Source: Monodelphis domestica
Lineage: Eukaryota; Chordata; Mammalia; Didelphimorphia; Didelphidae
Length of the DNA: 64,000 nucleotides
Direction: 5' to 3'
NCBI RefSeq assembly: GCF_027887165.1
Contig: NC_077231.1
Coordinates: forward strand, 124,448,194 to 124,512,193
Shown here: positions 35,335-48,002 of the stretch, one piece after another
How positions within the stretch are numbered: position 1 is the first letter of the stretch
Layout of the letters: the number at the start of each line of letters is the position of its first letter
Made by a program: the position numbers and the translations under genes
Notes under the pieces: model-generated
Databases searched by the model: none
What the model saw: only the letters and a program-made list of their open reading frames with translations
Told to the model about the DNA's origin: nothing

Positions 35335-38300
35335 TCATATGTGTAATTTTTTCTATTTATTTAGTTAAATATTTCCCAATAACATGTTTTAAAAATGTAA
35401 CAATTATATTTTTAAATCTCTGAGTATCAAATTCTTTCCCTCTCTCTTGCTCCAACTCCATGAGAAGACAAACAATATATCAGTTATACATGTGAAGTCA
35501 TAGAAATTATATTTCCATGTAAGCCATATTGCAAAAAAAACACATTAAAAACAAAATATAAAAGGAAAGAAGGTAAATAAAAATATGATTCAATCTACAT
35601 TTAGAGTTCATCAGCTGTCTCTCTGCATGTGGATAGCATTTTTCATTAGAGGTCCTTCAGATCACAGGCTTTAGATCATTGTCTTGATCAGAGTTCCTAA
35701 GTTTTTCAGCTGATCATTGTTTCAGTATTGCTATTACTGTGTACAGTGTTTTCTACTTCTGCTCACTTCACTTTATGTGAATTTACATAGCGCCAGGTTT
35801 TTCTGAAACCATCCTGTACATCATTTCTTATAGCACAATAATATTCCATCACAATCTTATCCAGCCATTCCCAATTCCTGGGCATCCCCTTGGTTTCCAA
35901 TTATTTACCACCAGGAAAAGAACTGCTATATATATTTTTGTACAAATAGTTCCTTTTTTTCTTTTCTTTGATTTCTTTGAGATACAGACATAGTAGTGAT
36001 ATTGCTGGGACAAAGGGTATTGACAGTTAGACTTTTGGCCATACTTCTAAATTGTTCTCGAGAGGGATTAAACCAGTTCACAACTACACCAGTAGTGCAT
36101 TAGTGCCCAATTTTTCCACATCCAGTACAGCATTTGATCAATTTGGTAATAGTGCTTTTTATAAATTTGTTTTAGTCTCTGTATATCTGAAAAGGAGGTC
36201 GTTATCAGAGAAACTTACTTTTCTCAGATACCTGTTTTCTTTCTAATTTTGGTTGCATTTGTGCAAAAGCTTTTTAATTTCATGTAATCAAAAACATCCA
36301 TTTTACTTCCTCTGATATTCTCTATCTCTTATTGATCATTAACTCTTGCCTTATCCATAGATTTGACAGGTACATCACATGATATCAACCTTTATGACTA
36401 AATAATTTATCCATTCTGACCTTATCTTGTTATGGTGTGACATATTGGTCTCCCTAGCTTCTATCCAACTTCTTTACAGTTTTCTCAGAAATTTTTATCA
36501 AATGGTAAGTTCTTACTCCAAAAGTAAAGTAGGTATATCTTTGGGTTTATCAAATCCTAGATTATTATAGTCAATTACTACTATATATTGTGTACGTAAT
36601 CTATTTCACTGATCCATCTCTCTGTTTCTTAGCCAGTACCAGATTGTTTTCATGATTACTACTTTGTGATAAAGTTTGAAATCTGGAACTGCTAAACCAC
36701 CTTCCTTTACATTTTTTCACTGATTCTCCTATTCCTTTTATTCTTTCATATTCAGATAAATATTGTTATTATTTTTTTCTAGATCAATAAAATAATTCTT
36801 AGGTAGTTTGATTGGTATGGTACTAAATAAATAAATTAACTTAGAATTGTTGTTTTTATCAAACTGCTTCTTCCTTTCAACGAGCAATTAATTTTTCCAA
36901 TTGTTTAGATTTGTCTTTATGTGAAAAGTATTTTGTAATTGTGTTTACATATTCCCTAGTTTGTCTTGACAGACAGATTTCCAAGTATTTTATAATGTCT
37001 GAAGTTATTTTAAATGGAATTTCTCCATCTCTTCCTGTTGGGTGCTGTCAGTAAATATATCGAAATGCTGAGAATTCATGTGAGTTTACTTTCTATTCTG
37101 AGGGGTAGCTAAGAGGTTTGGTGGATAGGCCTGAAAGACAATTTGTGAAAGACAAATTCAAATCTGACCTCAGACACTTATTAGCTCTTTAACCTTGGGC
37201 AAGACTCTTCACCATGTTTGCCTCAGTTCCTAATCTGTAAATAAGCTGGAAAAGAAACTAGCAAACCACTCCGTTACCTCTCTCTGCCAAGATAATGATA
37301 AATGGGCTCATAAAAAGAATTGAACACAACTAAAACAACTGAACAACAAATCTTATATCCTAAAATTTTGTTTAAGTTGTTTCAACTGGTCTTTTAGTTG
37401 ATTCTCTAGTGTTCTCTAAGTATTACCATATTATCTGAGAAGAATGATAATTTGTTTCCTCATTGCCTCAATTTCTTTTTCTTGCCTTATTGTTATAGCT
37501 AGCATTTCTAGTGCAATACCAAATAATAGTATAATAATGGATATCCTTGCTTCATCTCTAATCTTATTAGGAAGGCTTCTATTGTACCCCCTTTTCAAAA
37601 AATGCTTGCTCTTGACTTTAAATACTTACTACTTATCATCTTAAGAAAAGCTCCATTTATTCCTATCCTTCCTAATGTTTTTTTATAAGAATAAGTGTTA
37701 TAGTTTGTAAAAAGACTTTTTGGAATCTATTGGTATAATTATATTACTTTTGTTGGTTTTGTTATGGATAATGTCAATTATGCTGATAGTTTTCCTAATA
37801 TTCAACCAGCCCTGCATTCCTACTATAATCCCCCTACCTGATCACAGTGTATGATCTTTGTGATATATTGCTATAATCTCCTTACTAGTGTTTAATTTAA
37901 TAATTTAATAAATCAATTTTGCATTGATATTCTTTAAGGAAATTGATTTATGGTTTTCTTTCTCTGTTTTTTCTCTCCCTGGCTTAGGTATTGAAACCAT
38001 ATTGGTGTCATAAAAGGAATATGCTAGGACTCATTTACATATTTTTTCAAATAGTTTATATACTGTTGGGATTAATTATTCCTTAAATGTTTGGTAGAAT
38101 TCACTTGTGAATCCATCTAGTCCTAGAAATTATTTTTTTAGAGCATTGATTTATAATTTGCTTGATTTCTTTTTCTTATTCCTCTCCTACTTCTCTGTAG
38201 GGTCTCTTAATCATCTTCCCCCACAACTTCTCTCTCCCTTATATTACTCCATTCCCCACCACCATCTTTCTTGATTTCTTTTTATAAGATGGAATTATTT

Positions 38301-38520
38301 AAGTATTCTATGTCCACTTCTATTAAGCTGGGAAGTTTATATTTTTGTAAATATTCATTCACTTTACTTAGATTGTCAGTTTTATTGGCACACATTTATT
38401 GTTTCATTTCAATATCAATGGCATTTCCCATATATCACCTTTTTTGGCTTTGTTTTGTCCCTACTCAAGGACTCATATGTATGAGAATTTATTTTTAATA
38501 TACTTTAATTCTTCTATCAG
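35335..38520 (-). mobile_element. Old long L1 copy, antisense
   Basis: 3' UTR at the low end, then the ORF2 C-terminal region (antisense of the GTGGGAAATTGGTGC-type block near 36090), RT region near 37700-38150. Many stops, about 3 kb, with a MAR1 SINE inside (37101-37350). Confidence 0.75.
37101..37350 (+). mobile_element. MAR1-type SINE inside the old L1
   Basis: AGGGGTAGCTAAGAGG head, CCTTGGGCAAGACTCTTCAC, CTGGAAAAGAAACTAGCAAA and an AACTGAACAACAAA end. Confidence 0.8.
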
Positions 38521-39725
38521 GACCCTGGAGTAGAAAGGCCCCAATTCCTGTATATTAGGGGAAATTATTTAGAATTCCTGTGTCTGGAATCTGCATCAAA
38601 GATTCCATCAAGTCTACTGCTTTTTGTATTTTCCTTGTTCTTGGGAATATTAAAGAATGACTTCCTTTTTAATAGAATTCAGTTAATAAATGAAAGGGAC
38701 AAAGGGTTTTTTCCTAGCATATGTAAAAAACTTCACCTGTCCATCTATTGGTGAGGGAAAGGGTTGAGGGTTTGATAGCCCACCTCCTATTTAAGTGTTC
38801 ACCAAAGAGATGTTTTAAAATCTTCAAGTGAGGGAATGAATAATGAGCTCTTAAAACTCTATTTGCTAAGCCAACTGACCAACATTCAGGATCTCTGATC
38901 ATTCAAGAGTGTCACTGACCTATATATCACTTTATTGGTTATGAACCAAAAATTAGTCTCCCAGGATAATTTTAATTGTAACATAAGAATCTCAGAATCT
39001 GGTTCATCTAGGTCTCAGAGAAAAGAAAAAATAATTACTCATGCAAGTACTTAAAATAACAATTTATGTGTGATATACAGTCCTTATTTCATTTCTAAGA
39101 AAATGCAAAAACACAAAGAACTAGCACTTTATAGGAGACTGGATCCAAGACTTCTCTCTTACTCTACTCTTGGCCTCAATATCTCTTGGGTCATGTCATT
39201 TCCCTAATCCTCTCTTGGATCTCCATGGAGTTCCATGTTTCTTTTCTTGGTAACCCTTTCCCAATCTGCCACTGATTATTCACAATTGACACTCTTGAAT
39301 ATAGAGGTTGATATACTGCTTTTTCCATACTTGTCATCTCTGGGACCAAGAGGTTCACTTCATGGGTCATTTAGATACACAGATTTCACCCCTGCAGGTT
39401 CATGTTCACTTTCTGTGGATAGTCCCTCTCCTATCCCTGGTTTCTGTTCATGTTTAGTTCTACTATACTGCTATCTTTTCCCCAAGCTGTTCTAAAAAAA
39501 AAAACAAAAAACAAAAAACAAAGATCTAGCTCACATCTACAAATAACAAGCAATCATCTTTGATGATGAGTTAATACAAGTATAGTCTTCACATTCCATC
39601 AAAGCCATAGAATCAAAGTCACAAAAGAGATGTTAGTGAGCATATTCATACCCTGTATAAGGAGATGTCTTCAAGGTCAAAACAAAGGTCTCATCCATTG
39701 ACTTGGTTTTTCCTTCTATAAAAAT
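38521..39725. other. Intergenic DNA, nothing identified
   Basis: Frames 38714-38902 (-) and 39235-39495 (+) have no recognisable domain. Confidence 0.4.
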
Positions 39726-39968
39726 AGGACATCTAAATGGCACAGTGGATAGAGTGTCAGATATGGAATCAGGAAGACTCATCTTTCTGAGTTCAAATAT
39801 GACCTTAGGCACTTACTAGCTATGGGATCCTGGGCAAGTCATTTCACTCTGTTTGCATCATCTGTAAAATGAACTGGAAAAGGAAATGGCAAACCCCTCT
39901 AGTACTTTGGCCAAGAAAATCTATGAAAAGTCAGACATAACTGAAAAAATAACTGAAAAATGAACAGC
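39726..39968 (+). mobile_element. MAR1-type SINE, sense
   Basis: GGACATCTAAATGGCACAGT head, CTGGAAAAGGAAATGGCAAA, AAGTCAGACATAACTGAAAA end. Confidence 0.85.
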
Positions 39969-40664
39969 TACAGAAAATATCTCAATATGTAAGCATAGGT
40001 CACTGGGCTATTTTTCTACTTAGTGAATAGACCTTAGGAAAAGTTATAGGATCCTAGATTTGAAGCCAGAAGAAATGTTAGAGATCAATTAATACACTCA
40101 TTTTATAGATGTTACAGATTATTAACCCACAGGCAGGGCAAAAACTCTATCCCTTATTGGAAATTTTAGAAGTCGTAGACTTCAAGCTTCAGAAAAGACC
40201 AGAGTTATAGTGATCTTTGAGTTAAGAATGATATTCTTGTGGTTATAAGAGCTTTTTAATTACTCTGAGATAGAGAAGCAATTACATTGCTCAGAAAATG
40301 AGTCTGTGAGAAATAACAGTTTAACAAAAAATAAAGAAAATCAGACAAGCTGTCTGCCCAGCAAAGAGAGGAACAGGACACTTGGCGTGGACAGTCAGAG
40401 GAAAACAAGCAGTACCTACAAGAGGGAATAGGGCAATGATAAGAATATAGAAGTAAGAGGAGTGATCTGTGTTGGAATATGAGAGAAGTGGATGGTCGTG
40501 GTAGCTCCAACAGAAGCAAAATGATAAATATATTGAAGCAAAACCAACAACCAAAATAGATGTAGAATGAAGCTTCACTGCTCCCATTTGTCTTTTGAAG
40601 CCTTTGGACGATGGTGGCTAAGTTATTTCTATCTGAGAGGATTCTAGAACTAGTGATATGCTTC

Positions 40665-40667
<3 letters not shown>

Positions 40668-40735
<68 letters not shown>

Positions 40736-40744
40736 TCTCTCCCC
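40668..40744. repeat. (CT)n microsatellite
   Basis: About 75 bp of CT; the open frames on both strands here (40256-40759, 40611-40924, 40650-40853) run through it. Confidence 0.95.
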
Positions 40745-41542
40745 TTCCACCCCCTCCAATTGTTTGTCTTTTACTCTGTCTCTGTCGCTTACACTGTCTC
40801 TGCCTCTTTCTTTTTTTTCTGCCTGGCTTTTTTTTCTTTCTCATTTCCTGCAAACAGTCGCTATATTATTCCTATTTCTATATCCTTTAAATCTGTTTTG
40901 ATTTCAGTTAATTTCTTTCTTTGAAAGTCCCTTACATAAAATCCAAGATCAAACATGACCAAATTGTGGGAGCCAGTTGCTAGATAGAAACAGATAATTT
41001 AAATAGGATAATATTCTAAATCTCTGTCTAAGAAAGCTGATGGACTCAAGGTACAGAATAAAAGATAGATGTGGCCAGTGTGGGAATTTGTTTTGCTTAA
41101 CTATGCTTTTTTTTTTTTCATTTCATTTGACAGGGTTGTGAGGAGAGATACTACCAAAAAAGTTATTACCAAAAAGTAAAAACAAAGAAGGGTTATTAAA
41201 GTATTTTTAAATGCACAGGATGGAATAAGAAACAAACAGGATAGGTTTGAAAATTATATGGTAAATTTGTTATCCAAAAGGAAAAGCAAGACATACATAA
41301 AATAGAAATCAGTGGTTTCATTGTAATATCCTCTTTTTCTGTTCTACTTTGAATACAGAATGCTCATTTTATTTTGTGTTAAGTTCAGAAAACTTAAGCT
41401 GTAAAATGCGTACATAAATCTCTCTCTAAACATTAGGCTAAAACTCTAAGTGATTTTATTGATAACTTTTTGCTTTATGGAAACTCCTTAACTTAACAGA
41501 GATAGTAATCCAAATAAACCAAGGGGCCATCTTGACTCCAGG
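40745..41542. other. Intergenic DNA, nothing identified
   Basis: AT-rich; no repeat placed. Confidence 0.4.
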
Positions 41543-41739
41543 CTGGGGATTCTTACCCCTTTTTATGTCATGGATCTTTGATAGTCGGGTAAACCCAATG
41601 GATCTTTCTTAGAATATTTTTGAATGTATAAAATAAAATACATAAAATGCCAAAGAAAACCAGTTCTATTAAAACATTTTGCTTATTATATCAAAATATG
41701 GTTCAAATAAAAGTTCTTTGACCCAGGTTAAGAACCCTG
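41543..41739 (+). mobile_element. hAT-type element with 8 bp target duplication
   Basis: Ends CTGGGGATTCTTACCC and GGTTAAGAACCCTG are inverted repeats. Flanks CTCCAGGC (41535-41542) and CTCTAGGC (41740-41747) agree at 7 of 8. Confidence 0.75.
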
Positions 41740-41914
41740 CTCTAGGCTAATTGTTGTAGCTAAGTGAGGCTGATTATATCACCATAACTTCTCTTAAAAC
41801 TCCAGTCTCCATTGGAAGAGAGATAGGGATAGTACCTAAAGACAAAAAAGAAAGTTACCTCTTCAGACCACTCAGAAGCAATCTGAAAAACATTACCTCC
41901 TTTCCCTTCATCTT

Positions 41915-42640
41915 TTTTTTCAATAAGTTCATTATTTATTTAGTTTTATTACTTTTCCCCCAATTACATGTAAAAAGTTTCCAGCACATTTTAAGGAATT
42001 GTGGATCTTAAATTCTCCCCCTTCTTTTCATCTCACTTCCATGAAATAGTAAGTAATCCAATACAGGTTTTACATGTACAATCACATAATACATTTTTCC
42101 ATATTAATCCCTTAAGTGGAAGGAAACTTGAACCAAAAAAAATTTTTTAAAGAAAGTGAAAATGTTTGCTTTGGTCTGGATTCAGACTTCATCAATTCTC
42201 TCTGGAAGCAGATGGCATTTTTTATCATGAGTCCTTTGGATTGTTTAGTATCACTGTATTGCTGAGAAAAGCTGTTATGCACTGGTGTTTATCATACAGC
42301 ATTTCTGTGTACAGTGTTTTCTTGGTCCTGCTTACTTTACTCTGCTTCAGTTCTTGTAAGTTTTTCCAGGTTTTTCTGAGCTTCTTCTGCTCATCATTTC
42401 TTATAGCACAATACAATCTTATAGCACATTACAATCTTCTTTTAAAACTTATTCAATCATTCCTCAATTGATGGGTATCCCCTCACTTTCTAATACTTTG
42501 CATCCACCAAAAAAACTGCTTTAAATATTTTTGTGCATATAGATCCTTCCACTTTTTATTCTTTATCTCTTTGATACAAACCTAGTAATGGTATTGCTAG
42601 GTCAAAGTACTGTTTGTATTGTTTTATAGTCCTTTGGTAG
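41915..42640 (-). mobile_element. L1 3' part, antisense
   Basis: TCACTGTATTGCTGAGAAAA block and GTACAGTGTTTTCTTGGTCC are the antisense L1 ORF2 end; 3' UTR precedes at the low end. Confidence 0.75.
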
Positions 42641-43149
42641 AGTAAGGTTAAAGTTCTCCCCCTCTCAACTCAAAATCTTTTTCATGCCTCTTTTCCATGA
42701 GATAATTTGCCCCATTCTATTTCTCCTTCCTTCCAATGCATTCTTCTTTCTCACCCTTTAATTTTTTTTAATTTTTTAAATATATCATCCCTACATACTC
42801 AACTCACACCCTTGTCCTCTGTGTATATTACCTCTAACTACCCTAATAATGACAAAGTTCTTTGGAGTTAGAAGAATTATCTTCCCATGATGGTATGTAG
42901 ACATTTTAACCTTATTGGCTGCCTTCTGATTTCTGTTTACCATTCTGTCTACCTTCTCCCTCATTATAATAAATCTTTCATGCCAGTCTTCTAAGTTGTT
43001 TTGGGCTGAAAAATTATTTTGCTCTATCTCTTTGTAGGTTATGCTGCTCATAATTTATTTTGAAATGTTATATCATAGTTGTTTGGAGGGTAATTTGATA
43101 GATAGCAATCTGTGTACCTTCTCTCCCATCTTGTCTATACCCCAATTCC
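42641..43149. other. Unassigned DNA between two L1 fragments
   Basis: The - strand frame 42791-43051 (86 codons) does not match a family I know. Could be part of the older L1 or another element. Confidence 0.3.
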
Positions 43150-44095
43150 CAGTTAATTTTAACTTTTTTAAAATGTTTCATTCAAAATTCTCTTGAGAAG
43201 GCAAGCAATCTGAAATCAGTTATCCCTGTGAAAGCATGTAATATTTCCATGTTATCCATATTGCAGCAAGAAAAATACATTTTTAAAAATACACTTTAAT
43301 ATGCACAAATGTTTCCTCAGTTCTCCCTCTGGAAGTGTATAGCATTTCATCATGAGTCCTTCAGGATTGTCTTGGATCATTGTCTTGAAAAGAGTAGCTA
43401 AGCCTTTCATAATTGATCGTTGTTATAATATTACTATTACCACATACAATGTTGTCCTGATTCTCCTCACTTCAATTTGCACAAGTTCATATACATTTTC
43501 CCAGATTTTTCTGAAACTATCCTTGATCTCATTTCTTATAGCATAATAGTATTCCATTACAATCATATATCACAACTTATTCAGTCGTTCCCTTTTTGAT
43601 GGCTATCCCCTCAATTTCCAATTTTTGCTACCACAAAAAGAGCTGTTATAAATATTTTTGTAGATATAAGTTCTTTTCCTTTTTTAAAAAATCTCTTAGG
43701 AATAGATACAGAGTATTTCTGGAACAAAGGGTATGTACAATTTTATAATTCTTTGATTTCCAGAATATTTTGATCTCCAGAATAATTGAATCAGCTCATA
43801 ACTTCACCAACAGTGCATTAGTGTCCCAACTTTTTGACATCCCAGCCAATATTTGTCATTTTCCTTTTCTACCATGCTAACCAATCAGATAAATGTGAGG
43901 TAGCAGCACCTCGGTTATTTTAATTTGCATTTCCCTAATCAATAGTAATTTGGAGTCATTTTTTCATGTAACTTGATAGTTTTGATAACTTCTGAAAACT
44001 TCTTATTCATATCTTTTGACCATTTAGCACTTGGGGAATGGCTCTTAATTTTATAAATATGATTTAGTCCCCCAAGTATCTTCTCTCCCTTTTTT
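43150..44095 (-). mobile_element. Second L1 3' part, antisense
   Basis: Repeats the same L1 order as 41915-42640 (GTCCTTCAGGATTGTC, then ACCAACAGTGCATTAGTGTC and TGGGGAATGGCT), so it is a separate insertion. Confidence 0.75.
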
Positions 44096-44649
44096 CTGAG
44101 GTAGGAAAAGTTTGTCAAATTTGCTCCACAGTGACACCTAGTGGTTATTCAGATAAGGAAACAGCTCCAGAGAGACTATAAAAGCTTTCCCAAAATGACA
44201 TCTATGATAATAAATAAGAGACATACTGGGAATTTACATCCCAAGACTGAAATTTGATGAACTGAAATTGTGGTCAGACTCAAGTTTCCCTTCTTCCCAC
44301 CCCATCATTCAACCCCTTTCCCGCACTCAACATTCTTTCTGATTTCCTTCCTTTAACTTAATTTTGCCCCTTCTTCCCGAATCCAGTGTCCACCATTTCA
44401 TACAGCCTGGAGTGCTCAGTGGCTTGGCTATCAACCAGTTTTTAAAATCAATTATATGTGAAGGAAAGGAGTGGCAATAGAATGTCAAAGCCAATGTCCA
44501 CTTGGAAAAATCAGTGTGATCTCTGATGTGTTTATATACTTAATAGAATGATAGCATTTCTCTGCTGGTTCTGTATGGAAATACCCTTTAGGGAAATTCA
44601 AATGTATTCTGATAAAGCCAATGAAAAGTGACTCCTAAATCCTAAGGCA
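44096..44649. other. Intergenic DNA, nothing identified
   Basis: No coding frame or repeat recognised. Confidence 0.4.
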
Positions 44650-44812
44650 CAAGTGGCTTAGGAGAAAACACTTGATGTGGAATCAACAAGCCTATATGCC
44701 AGTATGGATTCAAGGAGGGGAATACTTTCTAGGTCAAATAAGCCTGAAATTCACTTCTCTGAACCTAGTTTCTTCCTATGCTAAATGGAGAAAATAACAC
44801 AAAGGGTTGCTG
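44650..44812 (+). mobile_element. MIR-type fragment
   Basis: CTGAACCTAGTTTCTTCCTA then GCTAAATGGAGAAAATAAC follows the MIR order; diverged. Confidence 0.5.
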
Positions 44813-44816
44813 TAAG

Positions 44817-45061
44817 CAGGGGTGTACTGGAGCCAGCTTCAACCGACTCTCAAGATCCAGCTGTTAAATTTTCAGCATAACAATTTACACCTCAGAAATG
44901 ACAAATTCTACTGATCGGGGCTTAATTAATTCTTTTGTTGAGTGTCTGGATTTCAGAAAGTGATGCAGAAAATGTTAGTAATGTGGATTAAATTTAAAAG
45001 TATGATCTATGTACATTTTCCCCCAGAGAACCAGCTGTGAATCACCTCCTAGCACACACTG
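44817..45061 (+). mobile_element. hAT-type non-autonomous element with 8 bp target duplication (best copy)
   Basis: 245 bp, ends CAGGGGTGTACTGGAGCCAG and CCTAGCACACACTG (inverted repeats). Flanks GCTGTAAG (44809-44816) and GCTATAAG (45062-45069) agree at 7 of 8. Other copies: 14328-14563, 21874-22246, 50575-50670. Confidence 0.85.
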
Positions 45062-45304
45062 GCTATAAGGAAAGTCATTCATAAACACCCCCAGTAAAAA
45101 GAATAGAAATTTTTAAGGCCTGGGGCTATATTTGTATCTTCAGTGACCAGCATAGTCCTACTGAAAATAATAGGCACTTAGTAAATATTGTTGAATATAA
45201 AACCAGTGCTCTTTCCATTGGACCATGCAAGTATTTCTAAAAGTAGGATTCAGATCATTGTCTTATTCCTTTTGGATGGAGATTATTCAAATGGGGTATT
45301 TTTC

Positions 45305-45504
45305 TTTTTCTTAAACCCTTACCTTCTGTCATAGGATCAATATAAGTATCAGTCGCGAGGCAGAAGAGTGGTAAGGGCTAGGCAACTGGGGTTAAGTGAT
45401 TTGCCAGGGTACATAGCTAGGAGATGTCTGAAGTCAAATTTGAACCCAGGACACCTCCTGTCTCCAGACCTGATGCACTATCCACTGAGCCACTTTGCTG
45501 CCCC
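45305..45504 (-). mobile_element. tRNA-type SINE, antisense
   Basis: TTTTTCTTAAACCCTTACC start; end GAGCCACTTTGCTGCCCC. Confidence 0.85.
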
Positions 45505-46039
45505 ATTGGAGAAAGTTTCTACATGTCTTAAAATGTCTTTCCAAGTAAACTTATAGGAACCTCTTATATTTGGATTTTCTTACTTTGGCATCCAGGCTTC
45601 TAGAAATGGACAGCAGAAATAGTAAGCCTTCACTGTGGAGAATCCATAGCACTCATCCAACCAGAGAATGTCTAATTGCTGTGCCTCTCTTGCCCAAGGT
45701 ACAAACTAAACAGTTTACAGATGCAAATGGCAGGACTGCCTGTCATACTGTCTATCTCCCAGCAGGGGACTCCAGAGTAGTGATAACAGTGAACTCAGAT
45801 CTCCAAGCCATAATCACATAGTGGAATCTCTTTGGGTCCTGAAGCCTCAAATGCTTGGGTGAAGCTATACTCAGAAAGGGTTCTGGCCCCATAGAGTACC
45901 TCTTAGAGCTACCTAGAATTTTTCACTGCCTCAGAGCCATGCTCTAATCTTCATTCTCTCCCATCTTCCATAAAGAACCATTTGTCCATATCCTTATCAA
46001 TTGTTTTTTCCAAAACATCTCTTACCTCTGTTCCTTTCT
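45505..46039. other. Intergenic DNA, nothing identified
   Basis: Frame 45570-45821 (+, 83 codons) has no recognisable domain. Confidence 0.35.
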
Positions 46040-46735
46040 CTCTCCTATCAGTCACCACCCTAGTTCAGTCTCCATCTGTTCTATTGCAATGTCTTCCTAA
46101 TTCATCTCTCTGCCTCCCATCTCTCCCTTCTCTAATCCAACTGCCAAAGCGATATTCCTAAAATTAAATATTCTGGTGGTACTACTCCTCTTCTCCCTAA
46201 GCCCCTGTAGCTCCCTATTGCCTCTAGCATCCAATGGAAACTAGTCTTTTTTGTATTTAAAACCCTTCACAACCCTATTTCATCCTCCATAGGCTTACTA
46301 CACATTACTTCCCTTCACAGACTCTATGGTTTGGCCAAACTTGTCTTCGTCATAGATTTCTCATATGCTATCCCATTTCTCAACTGTGCTTTCAAATATG
46401 TTTTCCCCATTGCCTTGAGTGTACTTTCTCCTCACGTTTCTGATCTTAAAATCCATCACTTCCTTCAAGGCTGAGCCCAAGCATCATTTCCTACATGAAA
46501 CTTTTCTGATTTCCCTGTATCTTAGCATCTCCTCACCATAAAGTTACCTTATATTTACTTTGCATAGATTTCATTCAGACTTTTATCTATGAGCATTGTT
46601 TTTAATAGAATATAAGATCTTTTAAAAGCAGAGCTTTCTTTTACCTTTGTCTTTGTATCCCCAGAATCAAGTAGAGTGTTCAGAACATTAAAGGTGCTGA
46701 ATAAGAACTTGTTGGTTGGTTGATTGGATGATTTC
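46040..46735 (+). mobile_element. L2 3' part
   Basis: TAGCTCCCTATTGCCTCTAG, CACTTCCTTCAAGGCTGAGC, TTTGTATCCCCAGAATCAAG in L2 order. Confidence 0.8.
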
Positions 46736-46792
46736 TGGGGCAGACAGGTGACTTCCCAGGTTTCTTGGCCCATGAAAAATCATTCCTATAGC

Positions 46793-46992
46793 TCCGGTGA
46801 GGTAGTTCAGTGGATAAAGTGCTGGACCTGGAGTCAGGAAGAGCTGAGTTCATATCTAGCTTTACTAGCTGTGTGACTCTTTTCACTCCATGAACTGGAG
46901 AAGGAGTTGGCATATCACTCAAATATCTTTGCCAAGAAAACCCATATAGGGCACAAAGAGTCAGACATGACTGAAATAATTCAATGACAACT
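46793..46992 (+). mobile_element. MAR1-type SINE, sense
   Basis: GAGGTAGTTCAGTGGATAAA head; AAGAGTCAGACATGACTGAA end. Confidence 0.85.
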
Positions 46993-47663
46993 TCCAGTTT
47001 GCGGATTCCTCACAGGTCAGGCCACTGTGGCCCTTCATGCTGTCCTGCCCAGCAAGACTACTATCTTCCTCACAATGAATGAGTGATGTTTCTATAGGAG
47101 TCCTGGGGAACCACTAAAATCCTTTTTAGAATTAAATTTGCTGATTAGTGGAGTGGATGTGTCAACCCTAAAAGTAAAAGTATAAATACTATTGTCCTGG
47201 TGGAGGAGGTTTTGGAGAGCTTGACTATATCCATTTATAACAGACCACCAAATGTCCACATTTGTTCAGGTCACATAGACACATGAAGTCCCATTTCCAG
47301 CTCTCTCCAGCTTTGTGGCCAACAGACCAATGTTCACCTTCTAAGAATCAGTTGTACAATCAGAAGAAAACTGGTACAGAATTCCACTGTGGCAATATTA
47401 GCCCATCTTCCACCATGAATAAGGGGAACAGCAAGTTCTGACATTAACTTTACTCCATGGGATTAGTTTCTTCCTATTCCTCACTCTGAAGATTACACTG
47501 CTTGGATGTTATACCCCTCAGCTATAAAGGATTTGGGGATTTTTTTAATATTATGGACTCAATAGGCTGGTAATAGAATTACCATTTCATGACTTAGCCT
47601 CCAAAAATGGTAAGTTAAGCCTCTATCCAATTCCTAGCTTTCACCACTAACTATTCTTATTTA
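46993..47663. other. Intergenic DNA, nothing identified
   Basis: No repeat or coding frame recognised. Confidence 0.4.
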
Positions 47664-47908
47664 GGACAGCTAAGAGATATAGTAAATAGAATGATGGACC
47701 TAGAGTAAGGAAGATTCATCTTCCAGATTTAAATCTGGACTCTGACACTTACCCTTTGAACCTGAAAAAGTCACTTAACTTCATTTGCCTCAGTTTCCTT
47801 ATCTATAAAGTGAAGTAGAGAAGGAATAGCAAACTACTCTAGTATCTTTGCCAAGAAAATCCCAAATGGGGTCATGAGGAGTCAGACACTATTGAAACTA
47901 ATGAAATT
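47664..47908 (+). mobile_element. MAR1-type SINE, sense
   Basis: AGGACAGCTAAGAGATATAG head; CTTTGCCAAGAAAATCCCAA and GAGGAGTCAGACACTATTGA end. Confidence 0.85.
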
Positions 47909-48002
47909 CCATCACTAAATTATCAGTTATCAGCAGAGGCTAGACTTAAGCTGATATTTAAATCCCATGACCCCCTAAGAATATTTGACAGCCTCCCTCC
48001 TG

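Noticed and set aside
40256-40924. 167-codon - strand frame and overlapping + frames at the CT repeat
   Set aside because: The N-terminal half is the ERERER product of the (CT)n repeat; the rest has no family likeness.
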